Shown here: one piece after another, positions 1-7,048 of the stretch
How the letters are laid out: each line of letters starts with the position of its first letter
Numbering within the stretch: position 1 is the first letter of the stretch
Notes under the pieces: model-generated
Databases searched by the model: none
What the model was told of the DNA's origin: nothing
The model's input: the letters and a program-made list of their open reading frames with translations, nothing else
Virus record (IMG/VR): IMGVR_UViG_3300048104_000233
Span: 1 to 24,193 of that record
Origin: a virus
DNA length: 24,193 nucleotides
Direction: 5' to 3' (one strand)
Made by a program: the position numbers and the translations under genes

Positions 1-2379
1 TATGCCAGAGACTTCGTAGGTAACTATAGTAGAACATCTGTGCTCAACTCTATTGCAACATTTGTAGGTACAACAGGAACTCGTTACAGTGATGAGTCCA
101 ACCAGTTATGGCATGGCAATAACTCTGGATTCCCAGAGTGGACAACGGGTACTGGATCTGCCACAGGTTATGGACAGAACGGTGATGGTAACTCACGTTT
201 TGTGGGGGAATCACCAAAGGGACAAGATGTCATATGGGACGTTACAAACCAAGACGCAGACTCAAACGCAGATGGTGGTTGGAACTCATCATTTTTCCCA
301 GTAGATAAAACTAAGAAGTATCGTTTCTCTGTATGGATTAAGAGACCAGTGACTGGTTATGTAGGTGGAAGTGATTCAACTTCTGGTTATACTTACCTTG
401 GTGTTAATGGTTTCAATAGTAGTGGATCTAACATTGGTGTTCGTTATACTGGTAGTACTGGTACTACAACAAACCCATACTTTTATGCCACCCGTTGGGG
501 ATCCCTTGTAGGTACTTCTGAAGCAAATTTCTGGGGTGGGTATGGTGATTTGTTTGGTGGAGAAGGTGACTTCAGTAATGGTACTGGTATGTCACAAGAG
601 TCTGGAAGTAATGCAACAAACACAGTTATCACTAAGTTAAACCCAGGCCATTCTCAATACGTACTTGAACAATCAATGGGTGTTGCCTCTACAGAGTATC
701 AACTTAATCTAAGTAATTTATTACCAAGTAAAACATATGTAATGTCTGGTTGGTATGCAGAATCATCTGACTATAATGCAAGTGAACGTATGTTCCATGC
801 TCGTACGTATAGTTCAAGTGGTGCACATATTGCAACAGGTTCTGGTATTGGTACTGTTTTAGAAACAAAAGTAGTTGATGGTGTTACTTGGAGATTTGTT
901 TATCAAACAATTAATTCACCTGCCGATGCCAGTGGATCATTCAATTGGTATGTTGGTTATGCGGGTGACACATATTCTGGTAAGAGATACTATACAGATT
1001 TAAGAATAGAAGAGGGAACATTCCCTAAAAGAGCAAACTGGTATCTATTGGTTGGTCACGTACATCCATATACATCTGCGGTTGGAATCAGTACAGATCC
1101 AGAAACTGGTGTCTACAACCACGCAGGAGAAAAGATTTTAGGTGGTACTGACTATGTTTGGGTAGATGGTACAACACAATCACGTCATAGATCATATCTC
1201 TATTATGCCACAAACACCGCAACACGTCAACAGTTCTGGGAACCACGTGTGGATGATACTACTCATTCATCATTCCCAACAGTCGCAGAGATGATTGCTA
1301 ACTCTGGATCTTACACTCGACAGTTTGCAGGTAACTACACAGGCAACTATTCTCGTACATTCGTAGGTAACTACTCTCGTGCATTTGCAGGTGAGTATAC
1401 AAGAACACGTGTTACCGATTACGTAGGAGATTACATAGGAAACTTTGCCAGAGGATTTGTGGGTGACTATGCCAGAGGATTCGCAGGAGATTACATAGGT
1501 AATTATTCCCGTGGATTTGTGGGAGAGTATACAAGAAACTCTACCCGTACCAGAGTATCAAGTTATGCAGGTGAATTTACTGGAAACTACACACGCACAT
1601 TTGTGGGTAACTATACCAGAACTTCATTAAGAACTCGTGTATCCAATTATGCAGGTAACTTCACTGGTGATTACACTCGTGGATTCCTTGGAGAATATAC
1701 ACGTACATCAACTCGTGTACGTAACTCAAACTTCTTAGGTAACTTTATTGGTAACTACACAAGAGATTTTGCAGGAGAGTATACAAGGGTATCAACACGT
1801 ACCAGAGTATCTTCGTACGTTGGTAACTATACTCGTGGATTCCTTGGGGAGTATACCAGAACATCATTACGTACTCGTGTGTCGGCATTCATTGGTGACT
1901 TCACAGGTAATTACTCTCGTGAATTTGCGGGAGAATATACACGAATATCAACACGTACCAGAGTATCTTCCTATTTGGGTAATTACTCAAGAACGTTTGT
2001 AGGTAATTATTCTCGTAACTCGACCCGTGTATCTACCCGTACCCGTTTGTCTATATACTCACGTACAAGAGTTTCTGCATACTCTGATAACTATACAAGA
2101 AACAGAGAGACAGATTTTGTAGGAGATTTTATTGGTAACTATGCAAGAGGATTTGTAGGTAATTACTCTCGTGACTTTGCGGGTGATTATACAAGAAACT
2201 TTGCGGGTGAATACGTTGGAGACTTTACTGGAAACTACACCAGAACATTTGCAGGTAACTATGCAAGAGACTTTGTGGGTAATTACTCCAGAGACTTTGT
2301 GGGTAACTATGTGGGGACAACCCTAAATTCGGGTACCGAAGTAATCGATACCTATACATTATATGTAAGAGTAGCATAA
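1..2379 (+). CDS. tail-fibre-like structural protein, 5'-truncated by window edge
   Basis: This is the C-terminal part of a large fibre-like virion protein. The first in-frame start is a GTG at 40, but codons 1-39 already encode the repeat motif YARDFVGNYSRTS in the same frame, so the gene begins upstream of the window. About 40-1311 encodes Gly/Ser/Thr/aromatic-rich sequence resembling carbohydrate-binding modules: KYRFSVWIKR near 310-350, NPYFYAT near 470-492, WYLLVGHVHPY near 1040-1071 and FWEPRVDD near 1238-1260. About 1312-2316 is a long tetrapeptide-type repeat. The protein ends in TYTLYVRVA, an ending I associate with marine T4-like virion proteins. No catalytic motif is seen. A host-contact or fibre role is inferred from composition and from the position just before the fibre/neck block. 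The sequon-rich repeat and the nearby glycosyltransferase raise the possibility of glycosylation. Confidence 0.85.
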   Translation, partial: YARDFVGNYSRTSVLNSIATFVGTTGTRYSDESNQLWHGNNSGFPEWTTGTGSATGYGQNGDGNSRFVGESPKGQDVIWDVTNQDADSNADGGWNSSFFPVDKTKKYRFSVWIKRPVTGYVGGSDSTSGYTYLGVNGFNSSGSNIGVRYTGSTGTTTNPYFYATRWGSLVGTSEANFWGGYGDLFGGEGDFSNGTGMSQESGSNATNTVITKLNPGHSQYVLEQSMGVASTEYQLNLSNLLPSKTYVMSGWYAESSDYNASERMFHARTYSSSGAHIATGSGIGTVLETKVVDGVTWRFVYQTINSPADASGSFNWYVGYAGDTYSGKRYYTDLRIEEGTFPKRANWYLLVGHVHPYTSAVGISTDPETGVYNHAGEKILGGTDYVWVDGTTQSRHRSYLYYATNTATRQQFWEPRVDDTTHSSFPTVAEMIANSGSYTRQFAGNYTGNYSRTFVGNYSRAFAGEYTRTRVTDYVGDYIGNFARGFVGDYARGFAGDYIGNYSRGFVGEYTRNSTRTRVSSYAGEFTGNYTRTFVGNYTRTSLRTRVSNYAGNFTGDYTRGFLGEYTRTSTRVRNSNFLGNFIGNYTRDFAGEYTRVSTRTRVSSYVGNYTRGFLGEYTRTSLRTRVSAFIGDFTGNYSREFAGEYTRISTRTRVSSYLGNYSRTFVGNYSRNSTRVSTRTRLSIYSRTRVSAYSDNYTRNRETDFVGDFIGNYARGFVGNYSRDFAGDYTRNFAGEYVGDFTGNYTRTFAGNYARDFVGNYSRDFVGNYVGTTLNSGTEVIDTYTLYVRVA
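1312..2316 (+). repeat. degenerate aromatic/Gly/Arg tetrapeptide repeat array inside the fibre gene
   Basis: About 335 codons repeat the pattern (F/Y)-(V/A/I/L/T)-G-(N/D/E)-(Y/F)-(S/T/A)-R-x, so an aromatic residue falls roughly every fourth position. This alternates with S/T-R-T-R-V-S segments. About eighteen N-x-S/T sequons (mostly NYT or NYS, also NST and NFT) occur in it. Copies differ widely at synonymous positions, for example GGT/GGA and TAC/TAT, and Arg as CGT or AGA. The repeat is therefore conserved at the peptide level rather than as recent DNA duplications. Confidence 0.9.
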
Positions 2380-2383
2380 ACGC

Positions 2384-2412
2384 TTGACATATTTAATTAA
2401 ATACTATATAAT
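2384..2412 (+). promoter_or_regulatory. sigma70-type (early-type) promoter
   Basis: A perfect -35 TTGACA (2384-2389) and a perfect -10 TATAAT (2407-2412) are separated by 17 bp, in the 59-bp gap after the fibre gene. A ribosome-binding site, AGGAG, lies between it and the ATG at 2439. It would drive the 2439-4352 cassette using unmodified host polymerase. It differs clearly from the TATAAATA late promoters elsewhere in the window. Confidence 0.85.
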
Positions 2413-2438
2413 ATAGATGATAACAGGAGAACTTAATC

Positions 2439-2927
2439 ATGGCATTTAAACGATGGATGGATAATGCTTTTTGGGAGACCGAAGAGAAAGAAAAACTGAA
2501 TTGTATACTTGAGATGGAAGATGATGTAAATCGTCAAACACGACAGGTGATGTTACTCAGTAAATTAGATAAGGACGGCAAAGAGAATGAACTCTTTAAT
2601 GAAGTTATCGAAGCACTTGGTACGGAATCAATTGATAAAAATACCGAAGAACGTAAGGTTCGTAAGAAAGCAGAAAAGGAAGAAGACAAGCAACGTGATA
2701 CAGAACACGCACGTGCACGTAAGTTAGAAGATCTTTTCAATTACAAACTTGAAGTCTTTGAAACAGAGCAAATCAAAAACTCTAAGAATAGAGCACTGAA
2801 AGCAAAACTAAGACGTGCTAAATCTAAGGTGGAAGTTAACTTATATGCAATCATGTTGTTTCAGTATGAGTTAGATCTTGCAGAAGAAGCAAAAGCAGAA
2901 CCGATTGGAGATGATTCGAGTGAGTGA
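2439..2927 (+). CDS. hypothetical charged, helical/coiled-coil protein
   Basis: A 162-residue protein I do not recognise by function. It is dominated by Glu, Lys and Arg and looks almost wholly helical, with likely coiled-coil stretches around residues 65-105 (EERKVRKKAEKEEDKQRD) and 110-155. No signal peptide or membrane segment is seen. It has a good ribosome-binding site (AGGAGA, about 10 bases before the ATG) and is the first gene after the sigma70-type promoter. Its 3' end overlaps the start of the glycosyltransferase gene, which suggests translational coupling. It could be an accessory or scaffold protein of the modification cassette or a fibre-associated chaperone; both are guesses from context. 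Confidence 0.8.
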   Translation: MAFKRWMDNAFWETEEKEKLNCILEMEDDVNRQTRQVMLLSKLDKDGKENELFNEVIEALGTESIDKNTEERKVRKKAEKEEDKQRDTEHARARKLEDLFNYKLEVFETEQIKNSKNRALKAKLRRAKSKVEVNLYAIMLFQYELDLAEEAKAEPIGDDSSE

Positions 2928-3657
2928 AAAGAGTAGAGGATATGTATTAGTTGCATCCAACAAGATTAACTTCTACAAATATGCTATTAATCTGGCAGAA
3001 TCTATTATTGATTATTATGAGGATGCTAAGATTACATTGTTTTGTGAACCTTGGATGTTGGAAGAACAGGATAAAGATCTCTTTGATGAGATCCATGATT
3101 GTTCTTCGCATTACCGTGCTAAACTGGAAGGTATGTGGAAGTCACCATATGACTTGACGATGTACCTCGATGTGGACATGGAATGTGAACATGAAGATAT
3201 TAAGGTTTGTTTTGATGAGTTAGAAAAAAGTGAACATGATATTCTCTTCTCTGAACTTACAGATGATAGATCGTATGTTTATGCAGAACGAGAGTTTGAT
3301 ACACCCGAAGGACGAAAAAAGTTTGTGCTGTGTGGTGGGATCTGTTTGTACGACAACACAGTTCCTCTTGTTCAAGAATTTATGAAAGACTGGGATACGT
3401 TAACAAAAGATCAGATGGATGGTCGGTGGTGGCCCGAAGGATACAATAAATCCTTGCAGTCGTGGGATCAGTTCTCATTGTGGTGGTTAACAGAAAAAGA
3501 CGAAAAATATAAAGACCTCAAGTATGGGATCATAGACGATGATCTTAGGTGGAATTATTATAACGCACTGAACTGGGCAAGAGGCCCACGTCCAAAAGGT
3601 GCTATAGTTATTCGACACTATTCTTGTGGTTTGGATAAGGACGGGCATATAATATGA
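2911..3657 (+). CDS. GT-A-fold glycosyltransferase-like protein
   Basis: A predicted nucleotide-sugar-dependent glycosyltransferase of 248 residues. The key feature is SPYDLTMYLDVDME, with a DxD metal/nucleotide-sugar motif at D87-V88-D89, as in GT-A-fold (GT8-like) enzymes. It follows an N-terminal beta-alpha start (GYVLVASNK at residues 10-18). Later features are LCGGICLYD (about 130-138), SWDQFSLWWL (about 174-183) and a C-terminal IRHYS. I chose ATG 2911; an in-frame TTG at 2878 would add 11 Lys/Gln-rich residues that look like read-back into the upstream gene. GTG 2920 is better spaced from GGAG (2907-2910) and remains possible. It overlaps the upstream gene, and its stop overlaps the next start as ATGA. 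The acceptor is unknown; virion proteins, host glycans and DNA are all open. Confidence 0.75.
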   Translation: MIRVSEKSRGYVLVASNKINFYKYAINLAESIIDYYEDAKITLFCEPWMLEEQDKDLFDEIHDCSSHYRAKLEGMWKSPYDLTMYLDVDMECEHEDIKVCFDELEKSEHDILFSELTDDRSYVYAEREFDTPEGRKKFVLCGGICLYDNTVPLVQEFMKDWDTLTKDQMDGRWWPEGYNKSLQSWDQFSLWWLTEKDEKYKDLKYGIIDDDLRWNYYNALNWARGPRPKGAIVIRHYSCGLDKDGHII

Positions 3658-4352
3658 GCAAACACATGATAGACGTAGAAGTCAAGAACAAGGAATTGTT
3701 GAATATACTGAATAGGTATACTCGTTTTCTAACAGAAGATAAAGAATCGTTTCAAAACGATTTTCATCGTACCTGTCAAGACTATAAAGATCAGAGGCAT
3801 TTCCTTGCAGGAGAAGGTCACTTAAATGAGATCGTAGAACAAGGAGACAGGCACGAAGGATTCCCAGATCAAATGTATGGTTATGAGTTAACTGTTAGTA
3901 GAAAGGAACATCAATTCTTTAGTGAAGATTGTCACCCAACACAACGATTAGAAAGAACTTCTGAGTTAGGTGTGATGCAAACAGAAATTATGGAATGGTT
4001 AGGTGTAAGGACGTGTGCATTGACTGCATACTACCCACCAGGCGGTTTCATATCATGGCATAACAATGCTAATGCAGCGGCATACAATTTAATATTTACA
4101 TGGTCAGAAGAAGGTACTGGGCAGTTTAACTATCTGGATCCCATAACTAAAGAAATAGTTGAAATGCCAGATAAGAAAGGGTGGCAATGTAAGGCGGCAT
4201 ATTTCGGACACTATGGTGAACCAGAAAGATTAATGTACCATACTGCCAAGACAGACTGTTGGAGATGCACCGTGTCATTTACATTTGATACTCAAGACCT
4301 ATCTGAAGTATTGCGTCACGATTTAATAGAAGAAATAAGTTCAGAAGAATAG
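3654..4352 (+). CDS. 2OG-Fe(II)-oxygenase-like protein (copy 1)
   Basis: A 232-residue protein resembling the viral 2-oxoglutarate/Fe(II) dioxygenase (prolyl-hydroxylase-like) double-stranded beta-helix. The putative site is WHNN with H136 and N138, followed by a distal H196 (MYHTAK) and R204 as the likely 2OG-binding Arg. The canonical HxD aspartate is Asn here. It is paralogous to the protein at 22636-23253: both contain a YPP.GFI.WH.N.NA segment, NLIFTWSE.G.G.F.YLD, KKGW/KVGW.CK..YFG and YH.A.T.C.R. It starts inside the stop of the glycosyltransferase gene (ATGA), so the two are probably translated together. Hydroxylation followed by glycosylation of a virion protein is a plausible joint role but is inferred. 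The Asn could also mean altered metal binding or a non-catalytic protein. Confidence 0.72.
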   Translation: MSKHMIDVEVKNKELLNILNRYTRFLTEDKESFQNDFHRTCQDYKDQRHFLAGEGHLNEIVEQGDRHEGFPDQMYGYELTVSRKEHQFFSEDCHPTQRLERTSELGVMQTEIMEWLGVRTCALTAYYPPGGFISWHNNANAAAYNLIFTWSEEGTGQFNYLDPITKEIVEMPDKKGWQCKAAYFGHYGEPERLMYHTAKTDCWRCTVSFTFDTQDLSEVLRHDLIEEISSEE

Positions 4353-4365
4353 AGATATTCCTCAG

Positions 4366-4427
4366 TTCCAGTTTCTAAAACATATAAATAAAACCATAGA
4401 CAACAACTTTGGTTTGAGAAACTGGAA
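4366..4427 (+). promoter_or_regulatory. inverted repeat that can sequester the start of the 4427 gene
   Basis: Two perfect 11-nt arms, TTCCAGTTTCT (4366-4376) and AGAAACTGGAA (4417-4427), are exact reverse complements. After one mismatch the stem continues with AAAC (4378-4381) pairing GTTT (4412-4415). The right arm covers the GAG Shine-Dalgarno-like bases and the first base of the ATG at 4427. The TATAAATA late promoter (4383-4390) lies in the loop. RNA reading through from upstream can fold; RNA starting at the late promoter lacks the left arm. This matches the arrangement known for T4 genes e, soc and 49. Confidence 0.75.
4383..4390 (+). promoter_or_regulatory. T4-type late promoter
   Basis: An exact TATAAATA lies 37 bases before the ATG of the 4427 gene. 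Transcription would start a few bases downstream, around 4396-4398 (inferred), inside the loop of the surrounding inverted repeat. It probably serves the structural block from 4427. Confidence 0.8.
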
Positions 4428-4786
4428 TGGCAGATTACGAAGATTTTACAATTGATCAAGGGGCAGACGTAGCAATAGAGTTACATCTGCAAGAGCAGGA
4501 TGGTTCTAAAAAGAACTTGACTGGTCATAGTGCCCTTGCTAAAATGAAACGCAGTTACAACTCTACAGATAGTGATGAAATTGTTTCATTCACTACTATA
4601 GTTTCATCACCTGCCACCGATGGTATTCTTACCCTCGCACTAACCAACTCTCAGACTGATTCACTCAATCCAAGATTGAGGTATGTCTATGACGTAGAAC
4701 TATCTTATCAAGATAGTAATAGTCAAACAATAATTGAAAGGATATTAGAAGGGAAGGTTAAAGTCTCTCCTTCTGTGACAAGGTAA
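4427..4786 (+). CDS. BppU-N-like virion protein
   Basis: A 119-residue beta-rich protein with the layout of the phage baseplate upper-protein N-terminal domain (BppU-like). It has an early F.IDQGAD..IELHLQEQDG segment, then KKNLTGHSALAKMKRSY and a closing ILEGKVKVSPSVTR strand. Such small proteins are common next to fibre genes in marine T4-like phages and probably act as fibre or baseplate adaptors. Four bases separate it from the next gene. No strong Shine-Dalgarno is seen; the weak GAG at 4416-4418 and the first base of the start codon lie in a hairpin arm, so translation is probably controlled by which promoter made the RNA. The exact virion position is unknown. Confidence 0.7.
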   Translation: MADYEDFTIDQGADVAIELHLQEQDGSKKNLTGHSALAKMKRSYNSTDSDEIVSFTTIVSSPATDGILTLALTNSQTDSLNPRLRYVYDVELSYQDSNSQTIIERILEGKVKVSPSVTR

Positions 4787-4790
4787 ACTT

Positions 4791-5015
4791 ATGGCAACTA
4801 CAGTATCTCTTAGAGGAAAGACAAGGGTCAAACGAGTAATCGTTGGAAAACCTATAAGAAGGATTACACAATCAAGTGGTTCTGTGGGTGCTCTGGCAGA
4901 TGTTAACATCGAAGGATTAGTTAATGGTGCAGTGCTTGTATATAATGAATCTACCGAAAGGTGGGAAGCAACGGCAGAATTAAATCAACAAGAAGTTAAC
5001 GGAGGCCAATACTGA
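4791..5015 (+). CDS. small fibre-associated structural protein
   Basis: A 74-residue protein with a basic N-terminus (SLRGKTRVKRVIVGKPIRR) and the motif ALADVNIEGLVNGAVLVYNE followed by RWEAT. That D-x-x-x-G-x-x-L-x-Y-(N/D)-x-x-x-x-x-W pattern is common in phage tail-fibre and appendage proteins. Its C-terminus, NGGQY, resembles the DGGTY end of the next protein. It sits between the BppU-like gene (4-base gap) and the long fibre gene, whose start overlaps its stop as TGATG. A ribosome-binding site GGAGG for the next gene (5001-5005) lies inside it. Its role is unknown, probably an appendage adaptor. Confidence 0.65.
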   Translation: MATTVSLRGKTRVKRVIVGKPIRRITQSSGSVGALADVNIEGLVNGAVLVYNESTERWEATAELNQQEVNGGQY

Positions 5016-7039
5016 TGGCATCAATATTAAGAATTAAAAGATCGGGGACTGCGGGTGACCCGACAACACTGGGGCAGGGTGAATTAGCATATTCATCTCT
5101 TGCCGATAACGGTTCCAATGGTGGTGATCGTCTATATATCGGTACTGGCACCGAAGTAGCAGGAAATGCTGTAAACCACGAAGTAATTGGTGGTAAGTAC
5201 TTCACATCTAAACTGGATCATGCATTAGGAACACTGACCCCGAACAGTGCAATCCTTGTAGATGCAAACAGTAAGATTGATGTACTGAATGTAGATAATG
5301 TAACCTTAAATGGTAACACTATTTCTACTACAGATACAAACGGTGGACTAATACTTGCACCTAACGGTACAGGTACTACTACAGTCAACTCTGTTGTTTT
5401 CGGAACAACTGTTGACGTAGTTGGCAAACGTATTACACAAGTTGCCACACCTACAGCAGACTCAGATGCCGCCACTAAGGCATACGTAGATGCAGTGACC
5501 GCAGGTCAGACATTTACTATCGGTGACGGATCTGCTACAGATACATTTAATGCCGCCTCTGGAACATTGTTGTTTAATGGTCTTACTGGTATTACAACTG
5601 CGGTAACTAATGACGCAGTATCCATTGACCTTGACGATACATCTGTAACAGCAGGAGACTATGGATCTGCTACTGCTATTCCAACATTCACAGTTGATGG
5701 ACAGGGTAGGTTAACTGCCGCTGGTACAGCATCAATCAGTACTTCCCTAAATGTACAGGGAGATACAATACCACTTGCATCACAAAGTTTACTCTTCGCA
5801 TCTTCGGGTGACGGAATATCTTTTGCGTATGATAGTGGTACAAATACTGCAACTTACTCTATGGCAACTGCCACAACATCTGCCAAAGGTGTTGCAAGTT
5901 TTGCTACGGCAGACTTCGGAGTTTCAAGTGGTGCAGTAAGTCTTAACGATGCAGTCGTTAAAGGTGTAGGTGCAAACTCTGGTAGCACAACACCAACAGG
6001 TCATTCGTTTAGTATTATAGGTGATAGTTCACAAGGTATCACAACAAGTGGTTCTGGTGCTAATGTCACGGTGACAATAGCAGACGCAACCGTAAGTGCA
6101 AAGGGTGTTGCCTCATTCGCAACCGCAGACTTCGGAGTATCCTCTGGAGCAGTTTCTCTTAATGACGCAGTACTAAAAACTATAACAACTGACACAGGTG
6201 CAGGACTAACACCATCAAGTCATGGGATCTCTATCGTTGGTGGAGAAGGTGTCGATGTAACTCACGCAGGGGCAGTTATTACTGTCACAGGTGAAGATGC
6301 AACATATACCAATAAAGGTATAGCATCATTCGACACCAATGACTTTACAGTAACCTCTGGTGCTGTAAGTCTTAAATCTGGATCTGTTGCTAACGCAGAC
6401 CTTGCCAATGATGGCATTGTTATTGGTAGCACAGACGTATCACTTGGTGGTACAATCACCAGTCTGGTAGGACTAACAAACGTAACAGTAGATGATATTA
6501 CTCTTAACGGTAATGTAATATCTACACCGTCTTCTGTAAACGACATTATACTTGATCCAAAAGGTGGAGATAGTGCAGGTGGTCGTGTCATAATTCAAGG
6601 TGACCTCTTAGTACAAGGTACTGAGACAATAGTCAACTCGACTACTATGACTATCAATGACAAGAACCTCGTTCTTGCTGATAGTGCCGCTGATGCAACT
6701 GCCGCTAACGGTGCAGGTATTACAATTAACGGTGCCGCTGCTACTTTACAATATCTTGTAAGTGGTGATAAGTGGGAAGTAAACAAAGACTTCAATACAA
6801 CTGGTGAGTTGTACAGAAACGGAACTGCCATTGGTGAGTACATCCAAGATGTTATGGGTACAGCAATTGCAGTCGGTGAAGGTCTTGACTTTGCATATAA
6901 CGATGGCGCTGGTACTCATACATTCTCAGCAGAGTTGGCAACAATAACGAATAAAGGTGTCGCATCATATGATAGTGACCAATTCACAGTAACCTCTGGT
7001 GCTGTAACTGTATCCACACTGGACGGTGGTACGTATTAA
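5015..7039 (+). CDS. long repeat-containing fibre/whisker-like structural protein A
   Basis: A 674-residue fibrous virion protein. The N-terminus carries ILRIKRSGTAGDPTTLGQGE, followed by a LYIGTG motif, the usual start of phage appendage proteins. RITQVATP.ADSDAATKAYVDA (about residues 130-152) is a classic tail-fibre shaft motif. Four copies of K-G-(V/I)-A-S-(F/Y)-x-x-x-x-F-x-V-(T/S)-S-G-A-V follow, roughly 71-72 residues apart. A DKNLVLADSA module (about 547-556) is shared with the next gene. The protein ends DGGTY. GGAGG lies about 9 bases before the start and the start overlaps the previous stop (TGATG), so the choice is firm. In T4 this position, just before gp13, holds gp12 and the fibritin gene wac. 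A whisker or short-fibre role is inferred from position, not from close sequence similarity. Confidence 0.8.
   Translation: MASILRIKRSGTAGDPTTLGQGELAYSSLADNGSNGGDRLYIGTGTEVAGNAVNHEVIGGKYFTSKLDHALGTLTPNSAILVDANSKIDVLNVDNVTLNGNTISTTDTNGGLILAPNGTGTTTVNSVVFGTTVDVVGKRITQVATPTADSDAATKAYVDAVTAGQTFTIGDGSATDTFNAASGTLLFNGLTGITTAVTNDAVSIDLDDTSVTAGDYGSATAIPTFTVDGQGRLTAAGTASISTSLNVQGDTIPLASQSLLFASSGDGISFAYDSGTNTATYSMATATTSAKGVASFATADFGVSSGAVSLNDAVVKGVGANSGSTTPTGHSFSIIGDSSQGITTSGSGANVTVTIADATVSAKGVASFATADFGVSSGAVSLNDAVLKTITTDTGAGLTPSSHGISIVGGEGVDVTHAGAVITVTGEDATYTNKGIASFDTNDFTVTSGAVSLKSGSVANADLANDGIVIGSTDVSLGGTITSLVGLTNVTVDDITLNGNVISTPSSVNDIILDPKGGDSAGGRVIIQGDLLVQGTETIVNSTTMTINDKNLVLADSAADATAANGAGITINGAAATLQYLVSGDKWEVNKDFNTTGELYRNGTAIGEYIQDVMGTAIAVGEGLDFAYNDGAGTHTFSAELATITNKGVASYDSDQFTVTSGAVTVSTLDGGTY
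5879..7015 (+). repeat. four K-G-(V/I)-A-S modules in fibre protein A
   Basis: The motif beginning AKGVASFATADFGVSSGAVS recurs with its Lys codon at 5885, 6101, 6314 and 6953. The gaps are 216, 213 and 639 (three times 213) bases, so one repeat unit is about 71-72 residues. The last gap is an exact multiple of the unit but holds a different module. Copies 1 and 2 are the most alike. Confidence 0.8.
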
Positions 7040-7048
7040 TTAATAATC

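Noticed and set aside
40-42. GTG as the true start of the fibre gene
   Set aside because: The frame is open to base 1 and already encodes the fibre repeat, and no ribosome-binding site precedes it.
1312-2316. CRISPR-like or satellite DNA array
   Set aside because: The repetition is at the peptide level with scrambled codons, has no constant spacers, and lies in an open reading frame.
2878-2910. TTG start extending the glycosyltransferase by 11 residues
   Set aside because: The added MQKKQKQNRLE has no family resemblance and there is no ribosome-binding site before it; ATG 2911 or GTG 2920 is better.
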